From the NCBI GenBank assembly GCA_023386585.1, contig JAEWJM010000028.1, positions 100,069 to 164,068 of the forward strand: a stretch of DNA of 64,000 nt, given 5' to 3'. A program made the translations under genes and the position numbers. This DNA is from Bacteroidota bacterium. GTDB taxonomy: Bacteria; Bacteroidota; Bacteroidia; Flavobacteriales; Flavobacteriaceae. How positions within the stretch are numbered: position 1 is the first letter of the stretch; each line of letters starts with the position of its first letter. Shown here one piece after another: positions 26,080 through 35,390 of the stretch. The notes below the pieces were generated by a model. The model was not told the DNA's origin and did no database searches. It saw only the letters and a program-made list of their open reading frames with translations.

Positions 26080-26564
26080 TGGAAGCGCCAATCGACATAA
26101 AAATTTTTCTTCCGCACCGCCCGCCGATGCTGATGGTTGATATGATCAGCCACATCGACGACGAACGTGTTGATACTTATTTTGAACTCAAGCCCGACAA
26201 TATTTTCATCAGCAATGGCACTTTATGTGAAGCAGGCCTGATCGAAAATGCCGCGCAGACCTGTTCGGCAATCGTGGCCAAAGATTACTTCGTTGATGAA
26301 AACAACGAAAGTCGCGACGGCGTAAAAGTCATTGGCTTTATCAGTGCATTAAAATCGATGCGGATATTGGCCTTGCCGGAAGTTGGCACGACTATCACGA
26401 CTAGAGCGGCGCTCGTGTCGAAATTTCAAACCGAAGAATATACGCTCTGCACCATGAGCTGCAGGACTTTCAGCGGCGAAACCCTGCTGATCGAAGGCGA
26501 AATCAATCTCATCATACGCGAAGTGGCAGCCGAAGCCGAACCTGAAAACGGCATTTCAATTTAA
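26079..26564 (+). CDS. hotdog-fold 3-hydroxyacyl-ACP dehydratase B
   Basis: This 161-aa FabZ-like protein has the catalytic motif PHRPPMLMVD (His13) and EAGLIENAAQ. It would dehydrate 3-hydroxyacyl-ACP to the trans-2-enoyl form that gives the conjugated polyene. Its ATG overlaps the stop of dehydratase A by one base. Pairing with the His-less neighbour is inference. Confidence 0.82.
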   Translation: MEAPIDIKIFLPHRPPMLMVDMISHIDDERVDTYFELKPDNIFISNGTLCEAGLIENAAQTCSAIVAKDYFVDENNESRDGVKVIGFISALKSMRILALPEVGTTITTRAALVSKFQTEEYTLCTMSCRTFSGETLLIEGEINLIIREVAAEAEPENGISI

Positions 26565-26575
26565 TCCGGATTGCG

Positions 26576-26980
26576 ATGAAAAAAGACGAAGTTCCACAGG
26601 ACGAAGGCACGCTTTCGAAAAACAGCATTCGCGAAGTTGTCTATGCAACCGATGAAACCGGAAATTATACAACGGCGTTAAGCACCGGCTGGGAACCGAA
26701 ATCGATCGCGCTTTCCAATTCACTCGAAGACATTAACGAACGTATCGCTGCAGCGAAAGAAGCCGTGGCAAACGGAAAGCTAAGCCCGATCGGTTATTTT
26801 ATGGAACTTAACCGAATGGATCTCGGAATACTTTCCAGTTACGCCCGAATCTGGAAGTGGCGCGTAAAACGTCATTTCGAACCGATGAATTTTCGGAAGC
26901 TCAACGAACGGACTTTAAAAAAATATGCTGATGCGTTTAATATCAGCGTTCACGAATTAAAAAACTTCAGCGGAAAATAA
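26576..26980 (+). CDS. conserved flexirubin-cluster protein with XRE-like C-terminal motif
   Basis: This 134-aa soluble protein has no recognised family. A central helical stretch is followed by a C-terminal segment (LKKYADAFNISVHELKNF) that resembles the second half of an XRE-type helix-turn-helix. It is tightly embedded between dehydratases and a BtrH-like gene, sharing the next gene's start base. The function is unknown; a DNA-binding or protein-docking role is only a suggestion. Confidence 0.55.
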   Translation: MKKDEVPQDEGTLSKNSIREVVYATDETGNYTTALSTGWEPKSIALSNSLEDINERIAAAKEAVANGKLSPIGYFMELNRMDLGILSSYARIWKWRVKRHFEPMNFRKLNERTLKKYADAFNISVHELKNFSGK

Positions 26981-27978
26981 TGCAAACCAACTATCAGCAC
27001 CGGCAATCGGCGCACTGCGAAAACGGCGTCGCATCAGGACTGCTGCGGCATAAAGGACTCGACGTCAGTGAGCCAATGGTTTTCGGGATCGGTTCGGGAT
27101 TGTTTTTCGTTTACATTCCCTTTATTAAAGTCAATCACGCTCCGGCAATCAGCTACAGGCCGTTGCCCGGATTGATATTCAACAAGCTGGCAAAAAGACT
27201 GAACCTGAAGATTCGACGCGTCAAGTTCACCGACCAGCAAAAGGCAATGGCAGCCCTCGATTCGAACCTCGAAAAAAACATTCCGACGGGATTGCAGGTT
27301 GGCGTTTACAACCTGTCGTACTTTCCCGACGAATATCGGTTCCATTTTAATGCGCACAATCTGGTGGTTTACGGTAAAACCGATTCGCACTACCTTGTCA
27401 GCGACCCGGTAATGGAAACCACGACCACGTTAACTTTCGATGAACTCGAAAAAGTGCGTTTTGCCAAAGGCGCATTTGCTCCACGCGGCCAAATGTATTA
27501 TCCGGTCCAAATTCCAGCCGACGCCGATCTTCGCCAGGCGATACTGAAGGGAATAAAAAATACCTGCCGCAACATGCTTGCACCGGTTCCGCTTGTGGGC
27601 GTCAAAGGAATGCGGTATGTTGCAAAGCAAATTCGCAAATGGCCGATACAACACGGAACAAAAAAAGCCAATCATTATCTGGCGCAGATTGTCCGGATGC
27701 AGGAAGAAATTGGTACCGGCGGCGGCGGATTTCGATTTATTTACGCCGCTTTCTTGCAGGAAGCTGCAGCAATTTTGAATAACGACAAACTTCGGGAGCT
27801 ATCGCATGAAATGACGTCAATAGGCGATAAATGGCGTGACTTTGCAATCGAGGCTTCGCGCATCTACAAGCAACGGAATGCAATTGCCGATGGATATAAT
27901 GCCGTCGCAACCAAACTCGAGGAAATCGCGGCACTTGAAGAAACATTTTTCAAAAAGCTTAAAAAAGCGGTGGCATGA
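26980..27978 (+). CDS. BtrH-type acyl-ACP transferase-like protein
   Basis: This 332-aa protein fits the BtrH N-terminal domain family (papain-like fold). Candidate catalytic residues are Cys13 (HCENG) and His in FHFNAHNLVVYG, with Asp in LVSDP. BtrH itself moves an acyl group from a carrier protein to an amine. Here a similar transfer from ACP to a hydroxyl, such as the resorcinol, is plausible but unproven. The next gene overlaps it by 4 bp (ATGA). Confidence 0.75.
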   Translation: MQTNYQHRQSAHCENGVASGLLRHKGLDVSEPMVFGIGSGLFFVYIPFIKVNHAPAISYRPLPGLIFNKLAKRLNLKIRRVKFTDQQKAMAALDSNLEKNIPTGLQVGVYNLSYFPDEYRFHFNAHNLVVYGKTDSHYLVSDPVMETTTTLTFDELEKVRFAKGAFAPRGQMYYPVQIPADADLRQAILKGIKNTCRNMLAPVPLVGVKGMRYVAKQIRKWPIQHGTKKANHYLAQIVRMQEEIGTGGGGFRFIYAAFLQEAAAILNNDKLRELSHEMTSIGDKWRDFAIEASRIYKQRNAIADGYNAVATKLEEIAALEETFFKKLKKAVA

Positions 27979-28730
27979 CAGAACCGATCATCAGTATAAG
28001 CGGCCTGTCCAAAAAGTACCGCCATGCCGATACGGAATCATTGTGTGCGGTTGATCTTTCGGTTCAGAAGCGCCAGGTTTACGGATTGCTCGGACCGAAC
28101 GGAGCAGGAAAGACAACATTGATCTCCATACTTTGCGGATTCATCCAGCCGACGTCAGGGAAATTCACTATCGACGGTCTGACATACGCCGAAAACTCGC
28201 GCGAAATCAAAAAGATCATCGGAATTGTACCTCAGGAATATGCACTTTATCCAACACTGACTGCACGGGAAAACCTGATGTACTTTGGCAGCATGGACGG
28301 ACTCAAGGGCTCAGTTTTAAAAGAAAAAATCAATGAAAGCCTTCATGTTCTTGGCCTTACAAAATTTGCCGACAAGCGAATCGAGACCTTTTCGGGCGGA
28401 ATGAAGCGCCGCGTCAACCTGATCGCTGGCGTACTCCACAATCCAAAGCTGCTTTTTCTTGATGAGCCAACAGTTGGCGTCGATGTGCAGTCGAAAAACG
28501 CAATAATGGAATATTTGGCGGCGGCCAACAAAAAGGGAACGACGATTATTTATACTTCGCACCATTTATCGGAAGCGCAGGATTTCTGCACCGAGATTGC
28601 AATTATGGATCACGGCCGAAAAATCGCCGAGGGAAGTCCGCAAGCCCTAGTTTCAAACACGCCCGGCGCACGAAATCTCGAAGATGTTTTTCTATCATTA
28701 ACCGGCAAAGAACTGCGCGATGATGTATAA
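27975..28730 (+). CDS. ABC transporter ATP-binding protein
   Basis: This is a 251-aa ATPase with Walker A GPNGAGKTT, signature FSGGMKRR, and Walker B LLFLDEP. It begins in an ATGA overlap and overlaps the permease start by 11 bp. Together they form an ABC-2-type exporter, likely of a pigment precursor or finished pigment, across the inner membrane. Confidence 0.92.
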   Translation: MTEPIISISGLSKKYRHADTESLCAVDLSVQKRQVYGLLGPNGAGKTTLISILCGFIQPTSGKFTIDGLTYAENSREIKKIIGIVPQEYALYPTLTARENLMYFGSMDGLKGSVLKEKINESLHVLGLTKFADKRIETFSGGMKRRVNLIAGVLHNPKLLFLDEPTVGVDVQSKNAIMEYLAAANKKGTTIIYTSHHLSEAQDFCTEIAIMDHGRKIAEGSPQALVSNTPGARNLEDVFLSLTGKELRDDV

Positions 28731-29997
28731 GCTATTAATGGCGCTCCGAAAGGAATTTTTGCTGCTGATACGGGATCCGGGCGGACTTGCGATCCTGTTT
28801 GTGATGCCGCTCGTGCTGATTGTTACAGTGACTTTAATTCAGGACAGCGCCTTCAAGAGCGTCAGCAACCAGATTCCGGTACTATTGGTCAACAATGACA
28901 ATGGAAGCGTTTCAGCATCGGTCGGCAAAGGACTGAAAGAAGCCGGCGCCTTCCGCATAGTTACTGAGTTAAACGGAAAAAAACTCAATGAAGAAAGTGC
29001 CCGTGAAGCAGTTTTCAAAGGCGAATACCAATTGGCAATCGTTATCCCGAAAGATCTCAGCCGCGATCTGCAAACCAAGATCGAAACCAACGTTTCCGGC
29101 ATTTTGACCCAGTTTGGACTCGAAGATTCAACGAAAACTGCGGAACATCAAACGTTTCAGCCAAAAGAAGTCAAACTCTATTTCGATCCCGCAGTTCAAT
29201 CAGGATTTAAAAATGCCGTGCTGGGAAATGTGGACAAACTGATATCGCAGATTGAAACGCAGTCGATTTACAACACCTTCCGGAGCCAGCTTGGCGATGC
29301 CGCCGATGGATTCCAGGATGAGAAATTCATCAGCTTCAAGGAAATTTCACCCAACGACGAAAAGCAGGAAACCAGACCCAACTCGGTGCAGCACAATGTG
29401 CCGGCATGGACGTTATTCGCAATATTCTTCATCGTGATCCCGCTTTCGATCAATATCGTAAAAGAAAAAACACAGGGAACTTATATCCGTTCAAGGACAA
29501 ATCCGGGCGCCAGGGTTATCGTTATGCTCGCAAAGATGATCACCTATCTCGCAATTTGCCTGCTGCAGTTTTATATGATGATCGCTGCCGCAACGCTGAT
29601 TTTCCCGAGGCTTGGATTGCCATCTTTAAACATTGGCGGACATCTTCCTCTGATGAGTTTTGTGGCGCTGCTCGCAGGTTTTGCCGCGGTCGGTTTCGGA
29701 ATTTTATTGGGCACAATCGCAAAAACCCAGGAACAGGCTGCGCCTTTCGGAGCGACTTCGGCGATAATCCTTGCGGCGATTGGCGGAGTTTGGGTTCCGG
29801 TATTCGCAATGCCGCATTTCATGCAGATCGTAGCCAAATCGTCACCCATGAATTGGGGGCTAAATGCTTTTTATGACGTACTTTTGCGCAGTAGCGGAAT
29901 TGGAGGCATTTTTCCTGAAGCCGCACTGCTGTTCCTCTTCGGAATGGCTACAATAAGCGCCGCATGGTTCTATGACAAGAAAAAAAGATCAATATAA
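28720..29997 (+). CDS. ABC-2-type transporter permease
   Basis: This is a 425-aa membrane protein with one N-terminal helix (~19-40), a large extracytoplasmic domain (~45-225), and about five helices in the C-terminal half, the classic ABC-2 exporter layout. It overlaps the ATPase gene and the thioesterase gene (26 bp). The substrate is probably flexirubin-related. Confidence 0.87.
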   Translation: MMYKLLMALRKEFLLLIRDPGGLAILFVMPLVLIVTVTLIQDSAFKSVSNQIPVLLVNNDNGSVSASVGKGLKEAGAFRIVTELNGKKLNEESAREAVFKGEYQLAIVIPKDLSRDLQTKIETNVSGILTQFGLEDSTKTAEHQTFQPKEVKLYFDPAVQSGFKNAVLGNVDKLISQIETQSIYNTFRSQLGDAADGFQDEKFISFKEISPNDEKQETRPNSVQHNVPAWTLFAIFFIVIPLSINIVKEKTQGTYIRSRTNPGARVIVMLAKMITYLAICLLQFYMMIAAATLIFPRLGLPSLNIGGHLPLMSFVALLAGFAAVGFGILLGTIAKTQEQAAPFGATSAIILAAIGGVWVPVFAMPHFMQIVAKSSPMNWGLNAFYDVLLRSSGIGGIFPEAALLFLFGMATISAAWFYDKKKRSI

Positions 29998-30421
29998 GGA
30001 AGCAGCCGAACTTACGGTTTCACATGATATCCGGGTCCGTTTTAACGAAACCGATCCGCTCGGAATTGTGTGGCACGGCTACTACATTCACTATTTTGAA
30101 GATGGCCGCGAAGCTTTTGGCCGCCATCACGGAATATCGTATCTCGACGTGAATGAACACGGCTTTACGACACCGATTGTCAAATCGGTTTGCGAGCACA
30201 AACTTTCCCTTCGATACGGCGATATTGCGAGGATCGACACGACGATTGTTGACACGCCGGCCGCAAAAATGGTTTTCCGATATACGATATTCGACAAGAA
30301 CGGTGAAGTTGCCTGTACCGGAGAAACCGTGCAGGTTTTTGTGGATGCAAATGGCGACCTCATGCTTACCAATCCGCCTTTCTATGAGCAGTGGAAGCGT
30401 AAAGTTGGTTTAACAACCTAG
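29972..30421 (+). CDS. acyl-CoA/ACP thioesterase, 4HBT family
   Basis: This 149-aa hotdog thioesterase has the 4-hydroxybenzoyl-CoA thioesterase/YbgC motif VRFNETDPLGIVWHGYYI, with the conserved Asp in ETD. It could release or edit acyl chains during pigment assembly. It overlaps the permease gene by 26 bp. Confidence 0.85.
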   Translation: MTRKKDQYKEAAELTVSHDIRVRFNETDPLGIVWHGYYIHYFEDGREAFGRHHGISYLDVNEHGFTTPIVKSVCEHKLSLRYGDIARIDTTIVDTPAAKMVFRYTIFDKNGEVACTGETVQVFVDANGDLMLTNPPFYEQWKRKVGLTT

Positions 30422-30422
30422 C

Positions 30423-31556
30423 ATGCCCCCAAAAATCTACATATCGGCCACCAATTGCATCACACCGCTTGGTTTGGATGTGGCTTCCAATGCGAACGCG
30501 CTTTACGAAGAACGATCGGCGATTGCATTGCACCAAAACGCAATGATGCCGAAATCGTATTATTCGGCAATAATAAGCGATCAAGTCATTGACTCCGCTT
30601 TTAGTGAAATCGCAAATCCCGCTGATTTTTCGAGGCTCGAAAAAATGATGATTCTTGCGCTTTCGCCGGTTGTAAATAGAAATCACCCGCGGGATATACG
30701 AACCGGATTCATCCTGAGCACGACCAAGGGAAATATCAATGCGCTATTTAAAGAAAATGGATTGCCCGAGGCGCAGCTTCATTTTTTGGCAAAAAAAATA
30801 GCCGGCTTTTTCGGCTTTGTTAGTCAGCCGATCGTAATCTCCAACGCCTGTGTTTCGGGAATCATGGCAGTTTCGGTAGCGAAAAGGCTAATTTGTAGCG
30901 GAATGTACGACCGCATTTATATTGTTGCCGGCGATGAGGTTTCCGAATTTGTACTTTCCGGATTTTCGTCGTTCCAGGCGATGAGCGATGCGCCTTGTAA
31001 ACCCTATTCCAAAAACAGGAGCGGCGTTACCCTGGGCGAAGCAGCTGCCGCGGCGTTGGTCACAAACGAAAGTGCCGATGCAAAAGTGGAAATACTCGGC
31101 GACGGCTCAATGAACGATGCAAACCACATTTCCGGCCCTTCGCGAACAGGCGAAGGATTGTTGTTGAGTATTAAGAGCGCGCTCGACGAAAGTGGCATCG
31201 ACACTTCTGAAATCGGGTATATTTCTGCCCACGGAACCGCAACTCCGTACAACGACGAGATGGAAGCCATTGCTTTCAACCGGCTCGGGCTGCAGGACGT
31301 TCCGCTCAACAGCCTGAAAGGTTATTATGGACATACGCTTGGGGCTTCCGGACTGCTGGAAGTCGTCATGGCAATTGAATCGGTGGCGCAGGGACAGCTT
31401 TTTAGCTCATTAGGTTATGACGAATCGGGCGTGAGCGTTCCGTTGAATGTCATCCAAAAGGCAGAAAACGAGAAAGTCCGCTATTTTCTGAAAACCGCTT
31501 CCGGATTTGGAGGCTGCAATACCGCCGTTATTTTTGGCACTGTCGATGGAAAATAA
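30423..31556 (+). CDS. beta-ketoacyl-ACP synthase (KS2)
   Basis: This 377-aa ketosynthase has a full triad: SNACVSGIMA (Cys), SAHGTATPYND (His) and YYGHTLGASG (His), plus the C-terminal GFGGCN motif. It is somewhat shorter and more divergent than FabF, as is usual in aryl-polyene clusters. It overlaps the next gene by 11 bp. Confidence 0.87.
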   Translation: MPPKIYISATNCITPLGLDVASNANALYEERSAIALHQNAMMPKSYYSAIISDQVIDSAFSEIANPADFSRLEKMMILALSPVVNRNHPRDIRTGFILSTTKGNINALFKENGLPEAQLHFLAKKIAGFFGFVSQPIVISNACVSGIMAVSVAKRLICSGMYDRIYIVAGDEVSEFVLSGFSSFQAMSDAPCKPYSKNRSGVTLGEAAAAALVTNESADAKVEILGDGSMNDANHISGPSRTGEGLLLSIKSALDESGIDTSEIGYISAHGTATPYNDEMEAIAFNRLGLQDVPLNSLKGYYGHTLGASGLLEVVMAIESVAQGQLFSSLGYDESGVSVPLNVIQKAENEKVRYFLKTASGFGGCNTAVIFGTVDGK

Positions 31557-32112
31557 TATTGAAATAATATCGGAATGTCACATAAGCAACAACAGGATTA
31601 TTGTTGATGGTAAGCTGCTTTTCGAGCTGGACAATGTCGCATTCCAGGAATTTTCAAAACAGGCGCTCCGTCATCTGGAGGTTATTTATCCGAAATTTTT
31701 CAAAATGGACAACCTCAGTAAGCTGGCTTTCCTCGGTGCCGAGATCCTTTTGAAAGATCGCGAAATACCGTCGGACACGGCACTTGTTTTCGCAAACAGA
31801 TCATCAAGCCTCGATACCGACGTTCAATACAGCAAATCAATTGCCGACAAAACAGATTATTACCCGAGCCCGGCGGTTTTTGTGTACACGCTGCCCAACA
31901 TTTGCCTCGGCGAAATTAGTATCAGGCACCAACTTAAAAGTGAGAATTCTTTCTTTATCTTTGACGCCTTTAACCGCGGATTTTTAACAAACTACGCTGC
32001 GGCGCTGATTCAAGCAAAAAAGGCCAGCCAGGTTTTATGCGGTTGGACAGAATATTTTCAAGGTGAATACACGGCGGCGCTCTTCCTGGTGAAGGCCAAG
32101 CCAACAAAATAA
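31546..32112 (+). CDS. short ketosynthase-like protein without catalytic Cys
   Basis: This 188-aa protein looks like an N-terminal half of a thiolase fold: it has the pattern SPAVFVYTLPN followed by GEISIRHQLK, which is seen just before the active site in ketosynthases. No active-site Cys motif follows. It is probably an accessory or scaffold subunit of the ketosynthase complex, common in such clusters, not a truncated gene. Start at 31546 (MENNIEII), overlapping KS2. Confidence 0.65.
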   Translation: MENNIEIISECHISNNRIIVDGKLLFELDNVAFQEFSKQALRHLEVIYPKFFKMDNLSKLAFLGAEILLKDREIPSDTALVFANRSSSLDTDVQYSKSIADKTDYYPSPAVFVYTLPNICLGEISIRHQLKSENSFFIFDAFNRGFLTNYAAALIQAKKASQVLCGWTEYFQGEYTAALFLVKAKPTK

Positions 32113-32123
32113 ATTTATAACAG

Positions 32124-32381
32124 ATGGACGCACTTAAACAGGAATTGAAGGAGAAGATTATTGCCGTATTGAACTTTGAAGACATGTCGCCAGCCGATAT
32201 TAACGACAGCGACCCGCTTTTTGGCGAGGGCCTTGGACTCGATTCTATCGACGCGCTTGAACTTATCGTGATGATGGACAAAGAATACGGAATCAAGCTT
32301 AGCGATCCCAAAGAAGGAAAAAGCATTTTCCAGTCCATCGACACAATGGCCAACTATATACAGGCTAACAGAACAAAATAA
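32124..32381 (+). CDS. acyl carrier protein (ACP2)
   Basis: This 85-aa acidic carrier has the phosphopantetheine Ser in LGLDSIDALEL. It is followed directly by KS3 and the CLF-like protein, so it is likely the main polyene ACP, whereas ACP1 pairs with the first ketosynthase. Confidence 0.92.
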   Translation: MDALKQELKEKIIAVLNFEDMSPADINDSDPLFGEGLGLDSIDALELIVMMDKEYGIKLSDPKEGKSIFQSIDTMANYIQANRTK

Positions 32382-32386
32382 CTTTG

Positions 32387-33586
32387 ATGAACCGCGGCGT
32401 TGCCATAACCGGAATGGGAATCATCTCTGCCATAGGAAATACGGTGGAAGAAAACTTCGATTCCCTTATCGGCGGGAAAGTCGGCATCAGCAGGATCGAA
32501 AACATCCCGACAATCCACAAGGATGCGATGAAGGTCGGCGAAATCAAGAATTCCAATTCCGATTTTGTACGCGAGCTGAACCTGCCGGATTCGAATAACT
32601 TCTCGAGAACGGCAATGTTGGGCGTAATAGCCGCCAGACAGGCCGTTGCCGATGCGGGAATTGAAGATATCAACGAGTTCCGTACCGGATTGATCTCGGC
32701 GACAAGCGTTGGCGGAATGGACATGACCGAACGCTATTTCTACGATTATCTTACCGACGAAAGTTGCCGAAAGTACATTGCCAGCCACAACGCCGGCGAT
32801 ATCACCAATAAAATCGCGGATTCCATAGGCCTTAACGGTTTGGTTACTACCATTAGCACCGCATGTTCTTCTGCAGCCAACTCGATAATGCTTGGCGCGC
32901 GAATGATCAAAGCGGGCAAACTCGACCGCGTAATCGTTGGCGGTACCGATGCGCTTGCCAAGTTTACGATCAACGGATTTAAAACCCTGATGATTTTATC
33001 GGATACTGATAATGCGCCGTTCGATGACAATCGCAAAGGATTGAATTTGGGCGAAGCGGCTGCGTATATCGTACTCGAATCTGACGAGATTGTCGAAAAG
33101 CAAGGCAAAAAAGTCCTCGCGCGGCTTTCCGGTTACGGAAATGCAAACGATGCCTATCACCAAACCGCGTCTTCAGAAAATGGCGACGGCGCTTTTCTGG
33201 CGATGGAACAGGCTTTCAAAATTTCAGGGTTGAAACCGAGTGAAATTGATTACATAAATGTCCACGGAACGGCAACGCCAAACAACGATTTGTCGGAAGG
33301 CCGCGCGCTGCTGCGCATTTTTCCCGACGGAAATGTTCCCGTTTTCAGTTCTACAAAACCCTATACCGGCCATACGCTTGCCGCTGCAGCCGCAATTGAA
33401 GCGGTGTACAGCATTCTGGCGATACAACACGGAGTTGTTTTTCCGAACAGGAATTTCTCGACAAAAATGGCCGAATTCGACTTGGTACCGCAATTGGAGC
33501 CGCTGAACAAAGAAATCAACCACGTGCTTTCAAATTCATTCGGATTTGGCGGAAATTGTTCAACCTTGATCTTTTCGAAAGCATGA
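32387..33586 (+). CDS. beta-ketoacyl-ACP synthase, polyene extension (KS3)
   Basis: This 399-aa FabF-like synthase has an intact triad: STACSSAANS (Cys), NVHGTATPNND (His), and YTGHTLAAAAA (His). Its stop overlaps the CLF-like start by 4 bp (ATGA), which suggests a KS:CLF heterodimer like ApeO:ApeC of characterised aryl polyene systems. ATG at 32387 was chosen over an upstream TTG. Confidence 0.9.
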   Translation: MNRGVAITGMGIISAIGNTVEENFDSLIGGKVGISRIENIPTIHKDAMKVGEIKNSNSDFVRELNLPDSNNFSRTAMLGVIAARQAVADAGIEDINEFRTGLISATSVGGMDMTERYFYDYLTDESCRKYIASHNAGDITNKIADSIGLNGLVTTISTACSSAANSIMLGARMIKAGKLDRVIVGGTDALAKFTINGFKTLMILSDTDNAPFDDNRKGLNLGEAAAYIVLESDEIVEKQGKKVLARLSGYGNANDAYHQTASSENGDGAFLAMEQAFKISGLKPSEIDYINVHGTATPNNDLSEGRALLRIFPDGNVPVFSSTKPYTGHTLAAAAAIEAVYSILAIQHGVVFPNRNFSTKMAEFDLVPQLEPLNKEINHVLSNSFGFGGNCSTLIFSKA

Positions 33587-34638
33587 AAAAAGCCTACATA
33601 AACGGCATCGGCTGTATTTCTGCGCAAAATCCGGAAGGATTTCTTGAAGATCCAATTGTGCATACTTCGGAAGACATCTTGCCGCTAAAATTTCCGGTGT
33701 ACAAAGATTATATTCCGCCGGCAGCCATACGCCGAATGGCCAAGGGAGTCAAGAACGGGATCGTAGGCTCGGCACTGGCGATGAAAGAAGCGGGAATCGA
33801 TAAGCTGGACGCGATCATTACCGGCACCGGACTCGGCTGTATCGAGGATTCGGAAAGTTTCCTAAAGGGAATTCTGGACAACAACGAACAGTTCCTGACG
33901 CCAACATCGTTTATCCAATCTACCCATAATACGGTCGGCGCGCAGATTGCACTCGGACTGAAATGCAACGCTTATAATTTTACTTATGTCAACGGATCGG
34001 TTTCGTTTGAATCGGCACTGCTCGATGCCAAAATGCAAATCGATTCAGGCGAAGCTTCGAATATTCTGGTTGGCGGAATCGACGAAATGGCCGATTTTAC
34101 GCTCGGCCTCTACAAACTGGCAGGTTTCCTGAAAACCGGCGACGGCCCGCATAAGCTTTTGGATTCGGATACGACCGGAGCGGTTTATGGCGAAGGCGCG
34201 ACTTTCTTTGTCATACAATCGGAGAAAACGAAAAGTACGTATGCCGCGGTCGCGGATATCACCATTACGAACAAACTCGATGCTGCTGAAGTTCCGCTTC
34301 GCGCCATCGAGTTCGTAAAGTCGAATGGATTGTCAATCGATGAAATTGACGCTGTAGTTTTGGGCTTTAACGGCGAACGCGATTACGATCATTACTACCG
34401 TGCGCTGACCGACGGTGTGTTTGCCGATTCGCCGCAGGTTTATTACAAACATCTCAGCGGTGAATACAACACTGCATCGGCGTTCGGGCTTTGGGCGGGA
34501 GCGAAGATCATCCGAATGCAAAATATTCCTGATGTGATCAGTGTTAACCGCATCAAGCGAAGCCGCTACCGAAACGTGCTTTTATATAACCAATACCGCG
34601 GCACCGACCATAGTTTTACCTTAATTACTCAAGATTGA
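33583..34638 (+). CDS. chain-length-factor-like ketosynthase homologue
   Basis: This 351-aa ketosynthase-fold protein lacks the catalytic Cys: the equivalent segment reads YVNGSVSFESALLDA, and the two His motifs are also absent. That is the signature of a chain length factor. Its translation is coupled to KS3. It would set the length of the polyene through heterodimerisation; the specific length is not predictable here. Confidence 0.82.
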   Translation: MKKAYINGIGCISAQNPEGFLEDPIVHTSEDILPLKFPVYKDYIPPAAIRRMAKGVKNGIVGSALAMKEAGIDKLDAIITGTGLGCIEDSESFLKGILDNNEQFLTPTSFIQSTHNTVGAQIALGLKCNAYNFTYVNGSVSFESALLDAKMQIDSGEASNILVGGIDEMADFTLGLYKLAGFLKTGDGPHKLLDSDTTGAVYGEGATFFVIQSEKTKSTYAAVADITITNKLDAAEVPLRAIEFVKSNGLSIDEIDAVVLGFNGERDYDHYYRALTDGVFADSPQVYYKHLSGEYNTASAFGLWAGAKIIRMQNIPDVISVNRIKRSRYRNVLLYNQYRGTDHSFTLITQD

Positions 34639-35390
34639 CGCACAGGATAAATACATATTTCTGGACTTCCGTTTTCCTGCTGCTGGCTCTTTTGAGCCTT
34701 TTTGCATCCATACCCGTATGGCTATTCGCGTTTCCGGTTGTATTTTGGTTCATCATTTCGTTCTGGGGTTCGTTCAATATCAATTCGCAATATCACCTGA
34801 AAGCTTTTTGCGGCAAAAAAGGCGAAACACGGAAAATTGTCTCAATCACCTTCGACGACGGCCCACATCGCGAAACGGTTAAAATCCTCGACATTCTCAA
34901 AAAGCACGAAATTAAGGCTACGTTTTTCTGCATTGGCAAAAATGCGCGATCACATCCACAAATCCTCCAGCGTATAGTTGCCGACGGCCACACGATCGGA
35001 AATCACACGTGGAGCCATTCGCCACTTATAGATTTCTTCGGCCGTCAACGGATCTATGAGGAACTAATGCAAACCGACAACTTTCTGTCCGATTTTACAA
35101 AACAAAAAATCAGCTACTTCCGGCCGCCGTACGGAGTTACAAACCCGCGTATAGCCTATGCGGTAGAAAGACTGGGCCATCGTGTCATCGGGTGGAATAT
35201 ACGATCGCTCGATACGGTCATTAAAAGCGAACACGCGATCTTTAACCGAATCCGCAAGCGAATTTCTCCCGGAGGAATCGTACTTTTGCACGATACAAAC
35301 CCGCGCGCAGCGAAGGTCCTCGAAATGACCATTAAATACCTGCACGACAATAATTACCAGATCGTTCCGTTGGAAGAGCTGATGAAATAA
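34635..35390 (+). CDS. polysaccharide deacetylase-family (NodB-like) protein
   Basis: This 251-aa protein has an N-terminal membrane helix (~12-45) and a NodB domain: FDDGPH (metal-binding Asp near 71), GNHTWSHS (His-His), and RPPYG. It would hydrolyse an N- or O-acyl group; its natural substrate is unlikely to be polysaccharide in this context. The start is a TTG that overlaps the preceding stop; no close downstream ATG was suitable. Confidence 0.8.
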   Translation: MTHRINTYFWTSVFLLLALLSLFASIPVWLFAFPVVFWFIISFWGSFNINSQYHLKAFCGKKGETRKIVSITFDDGPHRETVKILDILKKHEIKATFFCIGKNARSHPQILQRIVADGHTIGNHTWSHSPLIDFFGRQRIYEELMQTDNFLSDFTKQKISYFRPPYGVTNPRIAYAVERLGHRVIGWNIRSLDTVIKSEHAIFNRIRKRISPGGIVLLHDTNPRAAKVLEMTIKYLHDNNYQIVPLEELMK

